NCBI GenBank assembly: GCA_963808965.1
Contig: CAWEHU010000026.1
Span: forward strand, 1 to 64,000
Direction of reading: 5' to 3'
DNA length: 64,000 nucleotides
Source of the DNA: CAWEHU01 sp963808965
Lineage (GTDB): Bacteria > Pseudomonadota > Alphaproteobacteria > Acetobacterales > Acetobacteraceae
In this document: positions 29,516 to 38,983 of the stretch, piece after piece
How positions within the stretch are numbered: position 1 is the first letter of the stretch
Layout: every line of letters starts with the position of its first letter
The notes under the pieces: model-generated
What the model was told of the DNA's origin: nothing
Seen by the model: only the letters and a program-made list of their open reading frames with translations
The model's database searches: none
Translations under genes and position numbers: made by a program

Positions 29516-32500
29516 GCGACACCGCCCGCGCACGCGCCAACGCGGACCAGCTTCTTGCCTCCGACCCTGGCGTATCCGCCTTCGTCGCGGCCTCGGCCGG
29601 CTCCGGGAAAACGAAGCTTCTGACCGACCGCCTGTTGCGGCTGTTGCTCGGCGGCGCCGATCCGGCGCGCATCCAATGTCTGACATTCACCAAAGCGGCC
29701 GCCGCCGAGATGGCGCTGCGGCTGCAACGCACGCTGGGGCGTTGGGTCACGCTCGACGACGCTGCTTTGGGCGAGTCGCTGCGCGCGCTCAGCATCGACC
29801 CGACACCCGAGAATTCGCGGGAAGGCGCGGGCGATGTTCTCCGAGGTGCTGGACGTCCCCGGCGGAATGCGGATCGGCACCATCCATGCCTTCTGTCAGT
29901 CGCTGCTCCGGCGGTTTCCGCTCGAAGCCCAAATTTCCCCGCACTTTCAGGTCGTCGAGGATCGCGACGCCGAGGAAGCGATGCGTGAGGCGCGGGAAAC
30001 CATGCTCGCGGAGGCGCACCCGGAGCCGATGCGGGCGGCGTTGGAGACACTCGCGGGCCTTGCCACCGCTGACCAGTTCGGGCGCTTGGTGGCCCGGCTG
30101 GGCGCTGAACGACAGCGGCTCGGCAACGCCCTGACCCTCGGGCCGGGACTCAGGGAAGCGCAGCGCCGGGCGCTCGGGGTAACAGCCGCCGACCGTGATG
30201 CGATCATTGCGCGGGCGGTCGTTTGGCCGGGCGAGGACGAGTTGCGCACGGCGGCGCTCCGGGTGACCGAACGCGGCGCCGACAAATGCGCCGAGAGAGC
30301 GGGCCGCATTCTGGACTGGCTCGCGATGGAGCCCGATGCTCGCGCGGAGGGCTGGGAGTGCTGGCGCGAGGAGTTCCTGACCCGCGACGGGAAGGCGCGC
30401 AAGGAGGGCGGTTTCGTCACGAGGGCGCTGGCGAAGGCCTGTCCAGAGCTTGCGCCGTTTTTCGCCGCCGAAGCCGAACGCATCCGCGCCGTAGAGGATT
30501 CCTGCTGCGCCCTGCATGTCGCCAAGGTCTCGGAGGCCTTGCTCACTCTCGCCGCTCCCGTGCTCCGGGCCTATGCCGGGCGAAAGGAAGCGGCCGGGTT
30601 GCTCGACTATGATGATCTGATCGGCCGGACCTCAGCGCTCCTGGTCGATCCCGGCGCTGCCTGGGTGCTCTACAAGCTGGACGGCGGGCTCGATCACCTG
30701 CTGCTCGACGAGGTTCAGGACACCGCGCCGTCGCAATGGAACATCGCCCACGCGCTGACGGCGGAATTCTTCGCCGGCGAAGGCGCGCGCGAGGGAACGC
30801 GCACCGTGTTCGCCGTGGGCGACCGCAAGCAATCCATCTATTCGTTCCAAGGCGCGGACGTCGAAGCATTCGATGTTTCCAGGGCGCGCATGGCGGCACA
30901 GGTTCGCGCCGCCGGAGGCGTCTGGCGCGGCACGAAGCTGGATGTCTCGTTCCGGTCCACCGCGCCGGTACTGGCGCTCGTGGACCGTGTATTCGCCGAC
31001 CCCGCGGCTGCGGCGGGCGTGGTGGATGCAGGCGAGCGCATGGAACACTTCGCTGATCGGGCCGATCACGCCGGCTCCGTCGAGCTCTGGCCGCTCGCCC
31101 CTGTGCCCGAGACCGCCGGAGCCGGAGCCCTGGACGGTCCCCGAGGAAAATCTCGGCCTGACCTCCGCGCCGCAACGTCTCGCGGAGTGCATGGCGGACT
31201 GGATCCGAGACCAGACTTTCGGTGGGGTGATGCTGGAAAGCCGGGGACGCCCGCTTGCTCCCGGAGACGTCATGGTCCTCGTCCGGCGCCGGAACGACTT
31301 CGCCAACGCGCTGGTGCGTGCCCTGAAATCGCGTGGCGTAGCGGTCGCCGGGCTCGATCGCCTCGTGCTGACCGAGCAGCCCGCCGTCCAGGATCTGCTG
31401 GCCCTCGCTGACGTGCTGCTGCTACCGCGGGACGATCTGTCCCTCGCTTGCGTGCTGACCAGCCCGCTGGGCGGCCTCTCCGACGAGAGCCTGATGGACC
31501 TCGCCGTCCAGCGCACCGCCTCGCTTTGGGACACGTTGCGCGCCCGCGCCGCCAAGAGACCCGACTGGCAGGCCGCGGCCGGCTTTCTTTCCGCCCTCCT
31601 ATCTCGCGTCGACTACACCACGCCGCACGCGCTGTTGGCCGAAGCTCTCGGCCCCCTGGGTGGCCGGGCCAGACTCTATGCGCGGCTCGGGAGCGAAGCG
31701 GCGGAACCGGTTGACGAGTTGCTGAACGCGGCCCTCGCCTACACCCGCACGCATCCACCCTCCTTGCAGGGCTTCCTGCACTGGCTGCGGCAGTCGGGCG
31801 CCGAGGTGAAGCGCGAGGCGGAAGGAGCGGGCGGTGCGGTCCGGGTCATGACGGTGCATGGCGCGAAGGGCTTGCAGGCGCCCGTGGTCATGCTTCCGGA
31901 TACCACCTCGCTCCCCCCTGATGATGGGCCTCTCCTCTGGTCGCCAGACCCGGCTACCGGCGTCGAGGTTCCGCTCTGGTCGCCGCGCAAGGAGATCCGC
32001 TGCCAAGCCGCCGCGCAGCTCCGTGACGGGGCCGCTCAGCGCCGGATGGAGGAGCACAATCGGCTGCTCTATGTGGCGCTCACCCGTGCCGAAGACCGGC
32101 TGGTTGTGTGCGGGTGGCAGACGCCCAAGACAGCGCCGGAAACGTGCTGGTACAACCTCATCGCCCGTGGGTTCGCGCGGCTCGAGACCACCTCCGAATC
32201 GTTCGGCGCAATGGGGCGATTTGTTGCGTTACGCGACGCCGCAGCAAGTCGCGGCGGCGCCCGCGCGGATGGCGGACACGCAAACCGCCGAACCGCTTCC
32301 GGCCTGGGCCGGACGCGCGCCGGATTGGCGCTCCGCGCCGCCGCCTCCGGAACCGGCCCGCCCGGTGCCGCTCGCACCCAGCCGTCCGCAGGACGCGGCG
32401 TTCGGTCCGGTTCCGGGCGCCGCCTCCCCTCTCGCCGCCCGTGCGGAAGCGGGAAAGCGCTTCCAACGCGGGCGGCTCATCCACGGACTGCTGGAGCACC

Positions 32501-32988
32501 TGCCGGCCATCGCGGCGGCGGAACGCGCGCAATCCGCCCGCCGATGGTTGGACCGCCCTGGTCACGGTTTGGCCGAGGGCACGAGCGAAAGCATCGTTGG
32601 CGAAGTGCTGGCGATTCTCGAACACCCGGATCTGGCCCCCTTGTTCGGACCGGCCAGCCGTGCCGAGGTCCCGCTCACCGGGCTTGTGGGTGGGCTCGTC
32701 ATCGGCGGTTTGGTGGACCGGCTTGCCGTGCTCCCCGACCGGGTGCTCGTCGCGGACTACAAGACGAACCGCGACCCCCCGGCCACCGACGCCGCGACCC
32801 CCGTGCTGTACCTGCGGCAAATGGCGGCCTATCGGACGTTGCTGGCGCGCATCTTTCCTGACCGCCCGATCCAGTGCGCGCTGGTATGGACGCAGACGGC
32901 CACCATCAGCCTGCTCGCGGATGCGTTGCTGGATGCCCACTCGCCCGCCAATACGGCAGCATCCCCCATGCTCACCGTGGTCGCTTGA
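29512..32988 (+). CDS. addA: double-strand break repair helicase AddA (three frameshifts)
   Basis: ~1157-aa UvrD-like helicase plus nuclease, partner of AddB. Walker A AASAGSGKTKLLTDRLLRL, then FTKAAAAEMALRL, GTIHAFCQSLLRRFP, Walker B DHLLLDEVQDT, VGDRKQSIYSFQGADVE, VMTVHGAKGLQAPVV, and NRLLYVALTRAEDRLVV. The C-terminal PD-(D/E)XK nuclease shows GLVDRLAVL...VLVADYKTN. The coding sequence steps through three frames at about 29820 (GGG), 31115 (extra G) and 32210 (AA). Removing one base at each restores one continuous product of normal length. The start is TTG at 29512, overlapping the addB stop. Three independent one-base insertions in a conserved gene favour sequence error. Confidence 0.92.
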
Positions 32989-33041
32989 TCGAGCTGCCGC
33001 GCGGCCCCACTTTGGCTGCCACCCGAACCGAGAGGCGCCCG

Positions 33042-33368
33042 ATGAGCTCCAACACAAAGCCTGTGACCGACGCCACCTTCGAGACTGACGTGCTGCGCGC
33101 GAAGGAACCGGTCCTGGTGGATTTCTGGGCGGAGTGGTGCGGCCCCTGCAAGGCTATAGCTCCGGCGCTTGAGGAAATCGCCGACGAGTACGCGGGCAAG
33201 CTCACCGTCGCCAAAGTCAACATCGACGAGAACCCGGTAAGCCCGAACAACTATGCGGTCCGCGGCATCCCGACACTGATCCTGTTCAAGGACGGGCGGC
33301 CGGCGGCCACGCAAGTCGGCGCACTCCCCAAGAGCCGTCTCAAGGATTGGGTCTCCGGCAGCCTCTAA
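33042..33368 (+). CDS. trxA: thioredoxin
   Basis: 108-aa thioredoxin with the active site WCGPCK (FWAEWCGPCKAIAPALEEIA), the cis-proline motif GIPTLILFKDG and the C-terminal GALPKSRLKDWV. Cytoplasmic disulfide reductant. The ATG at 33042 lies behind a GAGAGG site, 53 nt after addA. The addAB-trxA order is common in alphaproteobacteria. The next gene, a DNA ligase, starts 15 nt downstream. Confidence 0.95.
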   Translation: MSSNTKPVTDATFETDVLRAKEPVLVDFWAEWCGPCKAIAPALEEIADEYAGKLTVAKVNIDENPVSPNNYAVRGIPTLILFKDGRPAATQVGALPKSRLKDWVSGSL

Positions 33369-33383
33369 CGGCGCCGGAGCGGC

Positions 33384-34394
33384 GTGCGCCTGCCGCTGCA
33401 ACCCGGCTATCCGCCAATGGAGGCGGAGAGCGTGGAGTCGATACCGGAAGGCCCGCGTTGGCAGTACGAGCCGAAATGGGACGGATTCCGGTGCCTGCTG
33501 TTTCGCGACGGCGCAGACGTCGATTTGCGCTCGAAATCCGGCCAGCCGCTCGCACGCTACTTTCCAGACCTGCTCGCGGCTGTTTCGGCGACCGCCGCAG
33601 AGCGGTTCGTCCTGGATGGGGAGATCATCGTCCCGGTCGAGGGGGTTCCGTCATTCGAGGAGTTGCAGCTCCGCCTGCATCCGGCCGAGAGCCGGGTTCG
33701 CAAACTGGCCGAGGCTCACCCGGCGCAGTACATGGCGTTCGACCTGCTGATTGATGCAGACGGAAACGACCTCACCTCGCGCACGCTCGCGGAGCGCCGC
33801 GAGGCACTGGAGCGGCTAATGCCGAGCCTGGCCTCGCCGTCGCTCGCCGTTTCGCCGGTCAGCCGCGATCCGGCCGAGGCCCGTGCCTGGATGCAGGAAC
33901 GCGGTACCGGACGCGACGGCGTGATGGCGAAGCTGACCGACCAGCCGTATCGCTCGGGCCAGCGGGACGCGATGGTGAAGGTGAAGACCCAGCGCACGGC
34001 GGACTGCGTCGTGGGCGGGTTTCGCTATCTTAAGGCGCGGCGGGAGGTGGGCTCGCTGCTGCTCGGGCTCTACGACGACCAGGACCGGCTCGACCATGTC
34101 GGGTTCACGTCGACCATCGACCGGCAGGAGCGGACGGCGCTCACTCGCCGACTAGAAGCATTGATCGCGCCCCCCGGCTTCACCGGCAAGGCTCCCGGGG
34201 GTCCGAGCCGGTGGAGCACGGCCAGAACCGGCGAGTGGCAGCCGCTCCGCCCGGAACTGGTTGTGGAAGTGCGTTACGACCACGTTTCGGGCGGCCGCTT
34301 CCGGCACGGCACGACCCTGCTGCGGTTCCGGCCAGACAAGGCGCCAGAGCAGTGCCGGATGCAGCAGATACTACCGTCTCATCGTTCAGGCTGA
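33384..34394 (+). CDS. ATP-dependent DNA ligase (LigC/LigD ligase-domain type)
   Basis: 336-aa ATP-dependent ligase. Nucleotidyltransferase motif I is EPKWDGFR (near residue 31, adenylated Lys), followed by RSKSGQPLARYFPDL, VLDGEIIV (motif III), and the motif IV/V region GRDGVMAKLTDQPYRSGQRDAMVKVK. The C-terminal OB fold ends with LVVEVRYDHVSGGRFRHGTTLLRFRPDK. No polymerase or phosphoesterase domain is attached, so it is LigC-like rather than full LigD. No Ku gene is in the window. Likely role is auxiliary repair or end joining. GTG start; follows trxA by 15 nt. Confidence 0.9.
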   Translation: MRLPLQPGYPPMEAESVESIPEGPRWQYEPKWDGFRCLLFRDGADVDLRSKSGQPLARYFPDLLAAVSATAAERFVLDGEIIVPVEGVPSFEELQLRLHPAESRVRKLAEAHPAQYMAFDLLIDADGNDLTSRTLAERREALERLMPSLASPSLAVSPVSRDPAEARAWMQERGTGRDGVMAKLTDQPYRSGQRDAMVKVKTQRTADCVVGGFRYLKARREVGSLLLGLYDDQDRLDHVGFTSTIDRQERTALTRRLEALIAPPGFTGKAPGGPSRWSTARTGEWQPLRPELVVEVRYDHVSGGRFRHGTTLLRFRPDKAPEQCRMQQILPSHRSG

Positions 34395-34402
34395 GGTTGG
34401 TG

Positions 34403-35023
34403 ATGGCCACGTTTCGGGGTAGTCCTCCGTCGATGCCCCGCTCCGCAACCCTGACCCGCACGACCTCCGAAACGGACGTAGCATTGACTTTGGGGCTGGA
34501 TGGTACCGGCACGGCCGACATTTCGACTGGGATCGGCTTCCTCGATCACATGCTGACCGCGTTCGCTCGGCACGCACTGTTCGATCTCACGGTCCACGCC
34601 AAAGGGGATCTGCATATCGATTTCCACCACACGGTCGAGGACGTAGGAATCGTGTTGGGGCGCGCCTTCGCCGAAGGTTTGGGAGACAAGCGCGGGATCC
34701 GGCGATTCGGCCACGCGTTGCTACCGATGGACGAGGCGCTGGCAGAGGCGGCGGTGGACATCTCCGGCCGGCCGTTCCTTGCCTGGAGCGTCGAATTCGA
34801 GCGTCCGAAAGTGGGCGAGATGGACACCGAGTTGTTCGAGGAATTCTTCCGCGCTTTCACGACCAACGCCCTCATCACGCTCCACGTCACCCGACGGGCG
34901 GGCCGCAACGCGCATCACGTGGCCGAAGCCTGCTTCAAGGCGACTGCCAGAGCTTTGCGCATGGCCGCGGAGCCTGACCCGCGCGCGCGTGAGGCCATTC
35001 CCTCGACGAAGGGCTCCCTTTGA
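34403..35023 (+). CDS. hisB: imidazoleglycerol-phosphate dehydratase
   Basis: Histidine biosynthesis, sixth step: dehydration of imidazole glycerol phosphate. Two metal-binding repeats are clear: GIGFLDHMLTAFARHALFDL with DFHHTVEDVGIVLG, and the C-terminal HVTRRAGRNAHHVAEACFKA. Length (206 aa) is that of the monofunctional enzyme. The ATG at 34403 has a GAGG site; another in-frame ATG ten codons later (34433) is possible. It begins hisB-DUF2628-hisH-GNAT-hisA, with the first junction overlapping. Confidence 0.95.
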   Translation: MATFRGSPPSMPRSATLTRTTSETDVALTLGLDGTGTADISTGIGFLDHMLTAFARHALFDLTVHAKGDLHIDFHHTVEDVGIVLGRAFAEGLGDKRGIRRFGHALLPMDEALAEAAVDISGRPFLAWSVEFERPKVGEMDTELFEEFFRAFTTNALITLHVTRRAGRNAHHVAEACFKATARALRMAAEPDPRAREAIPSTKGSL

Positions 35024-35382
35024 AATTCTGGACGGCGCATCTCCGCGCCGGAGCCGAACCGGTGTTGGTGCGGGAAGGCTTCAGCTGGGGTGCGCTCATC
35101 TTCGGCTGGATCTGGATGCTGCTGCATCGGGCTTGGATCCCGGCTCTGCTGCTATTCGCCGCCGGGGTGATCGTGGCGGCGCTGACGACCGACGGAATCC
35201 GGCTCGTCTTGATCGGCGTGATCGCGGCGATACAGGGCCTGTTCGGGAACGACCTCTGGCGATGGTCGCTCGAACGGCGTGGTTACACGCTCGCCCATGT
35301 GGTGGCCGCACGGGACCCGGACGGCGCGCTCGCGCGCCTGCTCCAGCGCCGGCCTGATCTCGCCGAGGCTCTCGCGCCGTGA
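35020..35382 (+). CDS. DUF2628 small membrane protein
   Basis: 120-aa protein with the DUF2628 signature EGFSWGALIFGWIWMLLHRAW and two or three hydrophobic segments (~25-75), followed by a cytoplasmic tail. Function unknown. It starts with TTG overlapping the hisB stop and ends overlapping the hisH GTG start, so it is locked into the histidine operon. The same placement between hisB and hisH is common in alphaproteobacteria. Confidence 0.8.
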   Translation: MKFWTAHLRAGAEPVLVREGFSWGALIFGWIWMLLHRAWIPALLLFAAGVIVAALTTDGIRLVLIGVIAAIQGLFGNDLWRWSLERRGYTLAHVVAARDPDGALARLLQRRPDLAEALAP

Positions 35383-36014
35383 GGGTCGCGGTTGTCGACT
35401 ACGGAAGCGGCAACCTGGCATCCGCCTCTCGCGCGCTGGCGCTGGCTTCGGACCAGGCCGGCATTCGGGCGGAGGTCATCGTCACCGCCGATCCGGAGGT
35501 CGTGGTGCGCGCGGAGCGAATCGTGCTACCTGGCCAGGGTGCCTTCGCCGACTGCGCACGAGGATTGGCCGGGGTGGCCGGGATGCGGGAGGGGATCGAG
35601 ATGGCGACGGCCGACGGAACCCCGTTTCTCGGCATCTGCGTCGGAATGCAGCTCATGGCGGAGCGCGGGCTGGAGCACGAGGTCACGCCGGGCTTCGGCT
35701 GGATTCAGGGCGAGATCGCGCCGATGGATCCGCCCGGACTGCGACTGCCTCAAATGGGCTGGAACGGGCTGGAATTCGATCCGGACGCGCACCCCCTCCT
35801 TGGAGGCTTGTGTCCGGGCGACCACGCGTACTTCGTGCATAGCTATGCCCTTGCGGGCGCCGATCCGGATCAGGTGCTGGCGCTTACCGATTATGGCGGC
35901 CCGGTTGCGGCAATGGTCGCCTCCGGCAACCGGGCAGGAACGCAATTTCACGTTGAGAAGAGCCAGTTGGTAGGGCTTCGCATCCTGACCAACTTCCTGC
36001 GTTGGAACCCGTAA
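35379..36014 (+). CDS. hisH: imidazole glycerol phosphate synthase glutaminase subunit
   Basis: 211-aa class I glutamine amidotransferase that feeds ammonia to HisF. N-terminal VAVVDYGSGNLASASRAL, the oxyanion/PGQGAFADC segment, nucleophile Cys in FLGICVGMQLM (near residue 88), and the His-Glu pair in GTQFHVEKSQ. GTG start overlapping the upstream DUF2628 gene. Its partner hisF is not in this window. Confidence 0.95.
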   Translation: MRVAVVDYGSGNLASASRALALASDQAGIRAEVIVTADPEVVVRAERIVLPGQGAFADCARGLAGVAGMREGIEMATADGTPFLGICVGMQLMAERGLEHEVTPGFGWIQGEIAPMDPPGLRLPQMGWNGLEFDPDAHPLLGGLCPGDHAYFVHSYALAGADPDQVLALTDYGGPVAAMVASGNRAGTQFHVEKSQLVGLRILTNFLRWNP

Positions 36015-36029
36015 ACGGCGATAGGCACC

Positions 36030-36608
36030 ATGTCGGAAGCCCCCGATCTGCCCCAGGCCGTCGCCTTACCCGCGTTGGGCCGCGTGATCGAGCGCGTGAG
36101 CCAGCTCGGGGACGACGATCTGCATGCGCTTTGCGAGGCGGCCCACGCCGCCATCATCGATGGCGGTGGATTCGGCTGGGTTCACCCGCCGGGCCGGCGC
36201 GCTCTGGAAAGCTATTTCCGCGGCGTTCTGCTGGTCCCCGAACGCGAGCTGTTCGTGGCTCGGCTGGAGGGGTCGGTCGTAGGGTCGGCCCAGCTCGTGC
36301 GCCCGCCCCGCAACAATGAGGCGCAAGCGTTCGCCGCTCATCTGATGCACTCGTTCATCGCACCCTATGCGCGTGGGCACGGGCTCGCCCGCATGATGAT
36401 GAAACGGGTGGAAGAGGGCGCCCGCGCGCTGGGCTATCAGGTGCTGAACCTCGACGTACGCGAGTCTCAGGCGGCGGCGATCCACCTCTATGAATCGCTG
36501 GGCTATACCCGTTGGGGTGAGCATCCGGCTTATGCACGGGTTGCGGGGCGGACCATACGCGGGTTCTTCTATTATAAGCTTCTGAAGCCAAAGGTGCGGA
36601 AGCCCTGA
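36030..36608 (+). CDS. GNAT family N-acetyltransferase
   Basis: 192-aa acetyltransferase. The acetyl-CoA binding motif is in SFIAPYARGHGLARMMMKRVEE (Arg/Gln-x-x-Gly-x-Gly/Ala type), then LNLDVRESQAAAIHLYESLGYTRWG, the classic GNAT C-terminal motif. The substrate is unknown. It lies between hisH (15-nt gap) and hisA (1-nt overlap). It is therefore transcribed with histidine genes, although GNATs are not part of the pathway. Either it was inserted or it acts on a related small molecule. Confidence 0.85.
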   Translation: MSEAPDLPQAVALPALGRVIERVSQLGDDDLHALCEAAHAAIIDGGGFGWVHPPGRRALESYFRGVLLVPERELFVARLEGSVVGSAQLVRPPRNNEAQAFAAHLMHSFIAPYARGHGLARMMMKRVEEGARALGYQVLNLDVRESQAAAIHLYESLGYTRWGEHPAYARVAGRTIRGFFYYKLLKPKVRKP

Positions 36609-37354
36609 TGGGGGCGCCGACCCTCTATCCAGCGATCGACTTGAAGGACGGCGCCTGCGTTCGGCTTCGGCGGGGCGCGATGAACGACGCCACGATCTAT
36701 TCTCGCGATCCGGGAGCCCAGGCCCGCACTTGGCAGGATTTGGGCTGCCATTGGCTGCACGTCGTCGATCTCAACGGCGCATTCGCCGGACGGGCGGTGA
36801 ACGGGGCGGCGGTCGAGGCGATCATGCGCGCGGTTTCGATTCCCGTACAGCTCGGGGGCGGCATCCGCGACAGGGCGGGGATCGACGCCTGGCTGAACAA
36901 GGGCGTGGCACGCGTGATTCTCGGCAGCGCCGCTGTGAACGACCCGGATTTGGTACTGGACGCCTGCCGGGCGTTCCCTGGCCGCATCGCCATCGGGTTG
37001 GACGCCCGCGACGGCATCGTTGCGACCGAAGGATGGGCGGAAAGCTCAGGCATCCGCGCATTGGATCTCGCGCTTCGGTTCGAGGACGCGGGCGCCGCGG
37101 CAATCGTTTACACCGACATCGGCCGGGACGGCATGATGACCGGGCTCAATCTCGATCAGACGATCGCTCTGGCCGAGCGACTAACGACGCCGGTGATCGC
37201 GAGCGGAGGCGTCGCCTCGCTTGAGGACATCGCTGGCCTGAAACGGCGAGCCGATGAGATGCGCTCCGGCACGATCGACGGCGTGATCGTCGGACGTGCC
37301 CTCTATGACGGCCGCTTGGACGCGCGGGAAGCACTCGCACTCCTGTCGGGGTAA
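36608..37354 (+). CDS. hisA: phosphoribosylformimino-5-aminoimidazole carboxamide ribotide isomerase
   Basis: 248-aa TIM-barrel isomerase. Catalytic Asp in the N-terminal LYPAIDLKDGACVRLRRG, first phosphate site VQLGGGIRDRAGIDAWL, the second catalytic Asp in VYTDIGRDGMMTGLN, and the second phosphate site PVIASGGVASLEDI. The ATG overlaps the GNAT stop by one base. No hisF or hisE follows; instead a repeat-bounded spacer and an ABC transporter begin. Confidence 0.95.
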   Translation: MGAPTLYPAIDLKDGACVRLRRGAMNDATIYSRDPGAQARTWQDLGCHWLHVVDLNGAFAGRAVNGAAVEAIMRAVSIPVQLGGGIRDRAGIDAWLNKGVARVILGSAAVNDPDLVLDACRAFPGRIAIGLDARDGIVATEGWAESSGIRALDLALRFEDAGAAAIVYTDIGRDGMMTGLNLDQTIALAERLTTPVIASGGVASLEDIAGLKRRADEMRSGTIDGVIVGRALYDGRLDAREALALLSG

Positions 37355-37370
37355 AGAGGACGGAATCTCG

Positions 37371-37492
37371 CTAACTGGAACCCGTGAGCCATCCATGCTT
37401 CCGTTCATTCCCGCGAAAGCGGGAACCCAGGCCTCTCGGCAAGGAGGCGCGGTCCTCAGATAGTGAACGGTAAAGAGACTGGTTCCAGTTAG
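37371..37492. repeat. 122-bp element with 12-bp terminal inverted repeats and an internal hairpin (MITE- or REP-like)
   Basis: CTAACTGGAACC at 37371-37382 is exactly inverted as GGTTCCAGTTAG at 37481-37492. Inside, 37408-37425 is a perfect 7-bp stem (TTCCCGC / GCGGGAA) with a GAAA tetraloop, followed by AACCCAGG, a pattern seen in REP-like intergenic repeats of proteobacteria. It fills the gap between hisA and the ABC transporter. No coding capacity. It could be a miniature transposable element, a REP unit, or a terminator/operator structure. Confidence 0.6.
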
Positions 37493-37513
37493 AGACTGTA
37501 TGCAGGAGTGGAC

Positions 37514-38311
37514 ATGCAATCACGCTGCTCGCGCCGCGCTTTCGTCGCCGCTTTCGGCATCGGAATGGCAGCGGTCATCGCCCCTTGGCCGGCGACCGCG
37601 GCCGATCTACTCGATCAGATCAAGAGCCGCGGCTCGCTCAGGGTCGGTGTGGAAGGCACCTATCCCCCGTTCAACTACCAGGACGAGAACGGCAATCTGG
37701 TTGGATTCGAGATTGATTTCGCAAACGCCCTCGCGAAGCAGCTCGGCGTCAAGGCGGACTTCATGCCGACGAAGTGGGACGGGATGCTGGCCGCCCTCGA
37801 TTCAGGCCGCCTCGATGTCGTCATCAACCAGGTCACGATCACGCCGGAGCGCGAGAAGAAGTACGACTTCACGCAGCCCTACACCGTTTCCGGCATTCAG
37901 ATCATCACCCGCACCGGGGATGCGAAGGCGCTAGACACACCACAGGCGCTGGCCGGCAAAACCGTCGGCGTTGGGCTCGGCACGAATTACGAGCAATGGC
38001 TCAAGGAGCACGTGCCCGCCGCCAAGGTCGCGACCTACGACGACGATCCGACCAAGCTCCAGGATCTGCGGGTCGGACGGATCGACGCGGTTTTGAATGA
38101 CCGGCTCATGGCGGCTTACCTCGTGAAGCAATCGGGCGGACAGCTCGCCGCCGCCGGACCGGCGTTCGCGAAGCAAGACGCGGGCGTCGCGTTGCAGAAA
38201 GGGCACCCGGACCTGCTGGCCGCGCTCAATAACGCGATCGACGCTTTGCGCAAAGATGGCGAACTGACCCAGATTTCCACCAAGTGGTTCGGCTCCGATG
38301 TGACCAAGTAG
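37514..38311 (+). CDS. polar amino-acid ABC transporter, substrate-binding protein
   Basis: 265-aa periplasmic family-3 binding protein. The signal peptide has twin basic residues (SRCSRRAFVAAFGIGMAAVIA) and a cleavage site near ATAA at residue ~30. The mature protein starts LLDQIKSRGSLRVGVEGTYPPFNYQDENG, then GFEIDFANALAKQLG and DVVINQVTITPEREKKYDFT. Cystine-binding proteins (FliY/TcyJ) are the closest family by eye. I chose the ATG at 37514 because GGAG lies 6 nt upstream; a GTG at 37508 is too close. First gene of a three-gene importer. Confidence 0.88.
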   Translation: MQSRCSRRAFVAAFGIGMAAVIAPWPATAADLLDQIKSRGSLRVGVEGTYPPFNYQDENGNLVGFEIDFANALAKQLGVKADFMPTKWDGMLAALDSGRLDVVINQVTITPEREKKYDFTQPYTVSGIQIITRTGDAKALDTPQALAGKTVGVGLGTNYEQWLKEHVPAAKVATYDDDPTKLQDLRVGRIDAVLNDRLMAAYLVKQSGGQLAAAGPAFAKQDAGVALQKGHPDLLAALNNAIDALRKDGELTQISTKWFGSDVTK

Positions 38312-38983
38312 GTGGAGTCGAGTTTCCAACTCGTCGTCCAGTCGGCGCCCTTTCTGCTGAAGGGTGCCGTCTACACGCTTGAGCTTAGCCTGGGCGGCAT
38401 GGCGTTCGGGTTGGTGCTTGGCCTCGCGATCGCGCTGATGCGGCTCTCAGCCGTGCCGGGCCTCTCCGGACTGGCCCGGGCTTATGTGTCCTTCATCCGT
38501 GGCACGCCGCTGCTCGTGCAGTTGTTCCTGATCTATTACGGGCTGGCGCAGTTCGGCATCCGGCTCGATCCGATCCCCTCGGCCTTGATCGGCTTCACAC
38601 TCAACATGGGCGGGTACAGCTCGGAAATTCTGCGCGGAGCCATTGCGTCCATCGATCGAGGACAGTGGGAAGCCGCCTTCTGCATCGGCATGAGCTATGC
38701 GCAGGCGATGCGGCGCGTGATACTTCCGCAGGCCGCGCGGGTCGCTTTGCCGCCACTCGGCAACAGCTTCATCAGCCTCGTCAAAGACACGTCGCTCGCC
38801 GCCACGATTCAGGTGCCCGAGCTATTCCGGCAGGCGCAGTTAATCACGGCGCGCACCTTCCAAGTCTTCACGATGTACCTGTCGGCCGCGTTTCTTTACT
38901 GGGTCATCTCCAGCCTGCTCGCGTGGATGCAGAGCCGGCTGGAGACACGTGCCGCGCGGCATGTGCAACGAGCCCGCGGATGA
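38312..38983 (+). CDS. polar amino-acid ABC transporter permease
   Basis: 223-aa inner-membrane permease of the HisM/YecS family with about five hydrophobic helices. The EAA loop reads WEAAFCIGMSYAQAMRRVILPQAARVALPPLGN. The N-terminal FIRGTPLLVQLFLIYYGL is diagnostic of polar amino-acid importers. It starts with GTG directly after the binding-protein stop codon and overlaps the ATPase ATG (ATGA), so the three genes are one unit. Confidence 0.92.
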   Translation: MESSFQLVVQSAPFLLKGAVYTLELSLGGMAFGLVLGLAIALMRLSAVPGLSGLARAYVSFIRGTPLLVQLFLIYYGLAQFGIRLDPIPSALIGFTLNMGGYSSEILRGAIASIDRGQWEAAFCIGMSYAQAMRRVILPQAARVALPPLGNSFISLVKDTSLAATIQVPELFRQAQLITARTFQVFTMYLSAAFLYWVISSLLAWMQSRLETRAARHVQRARG

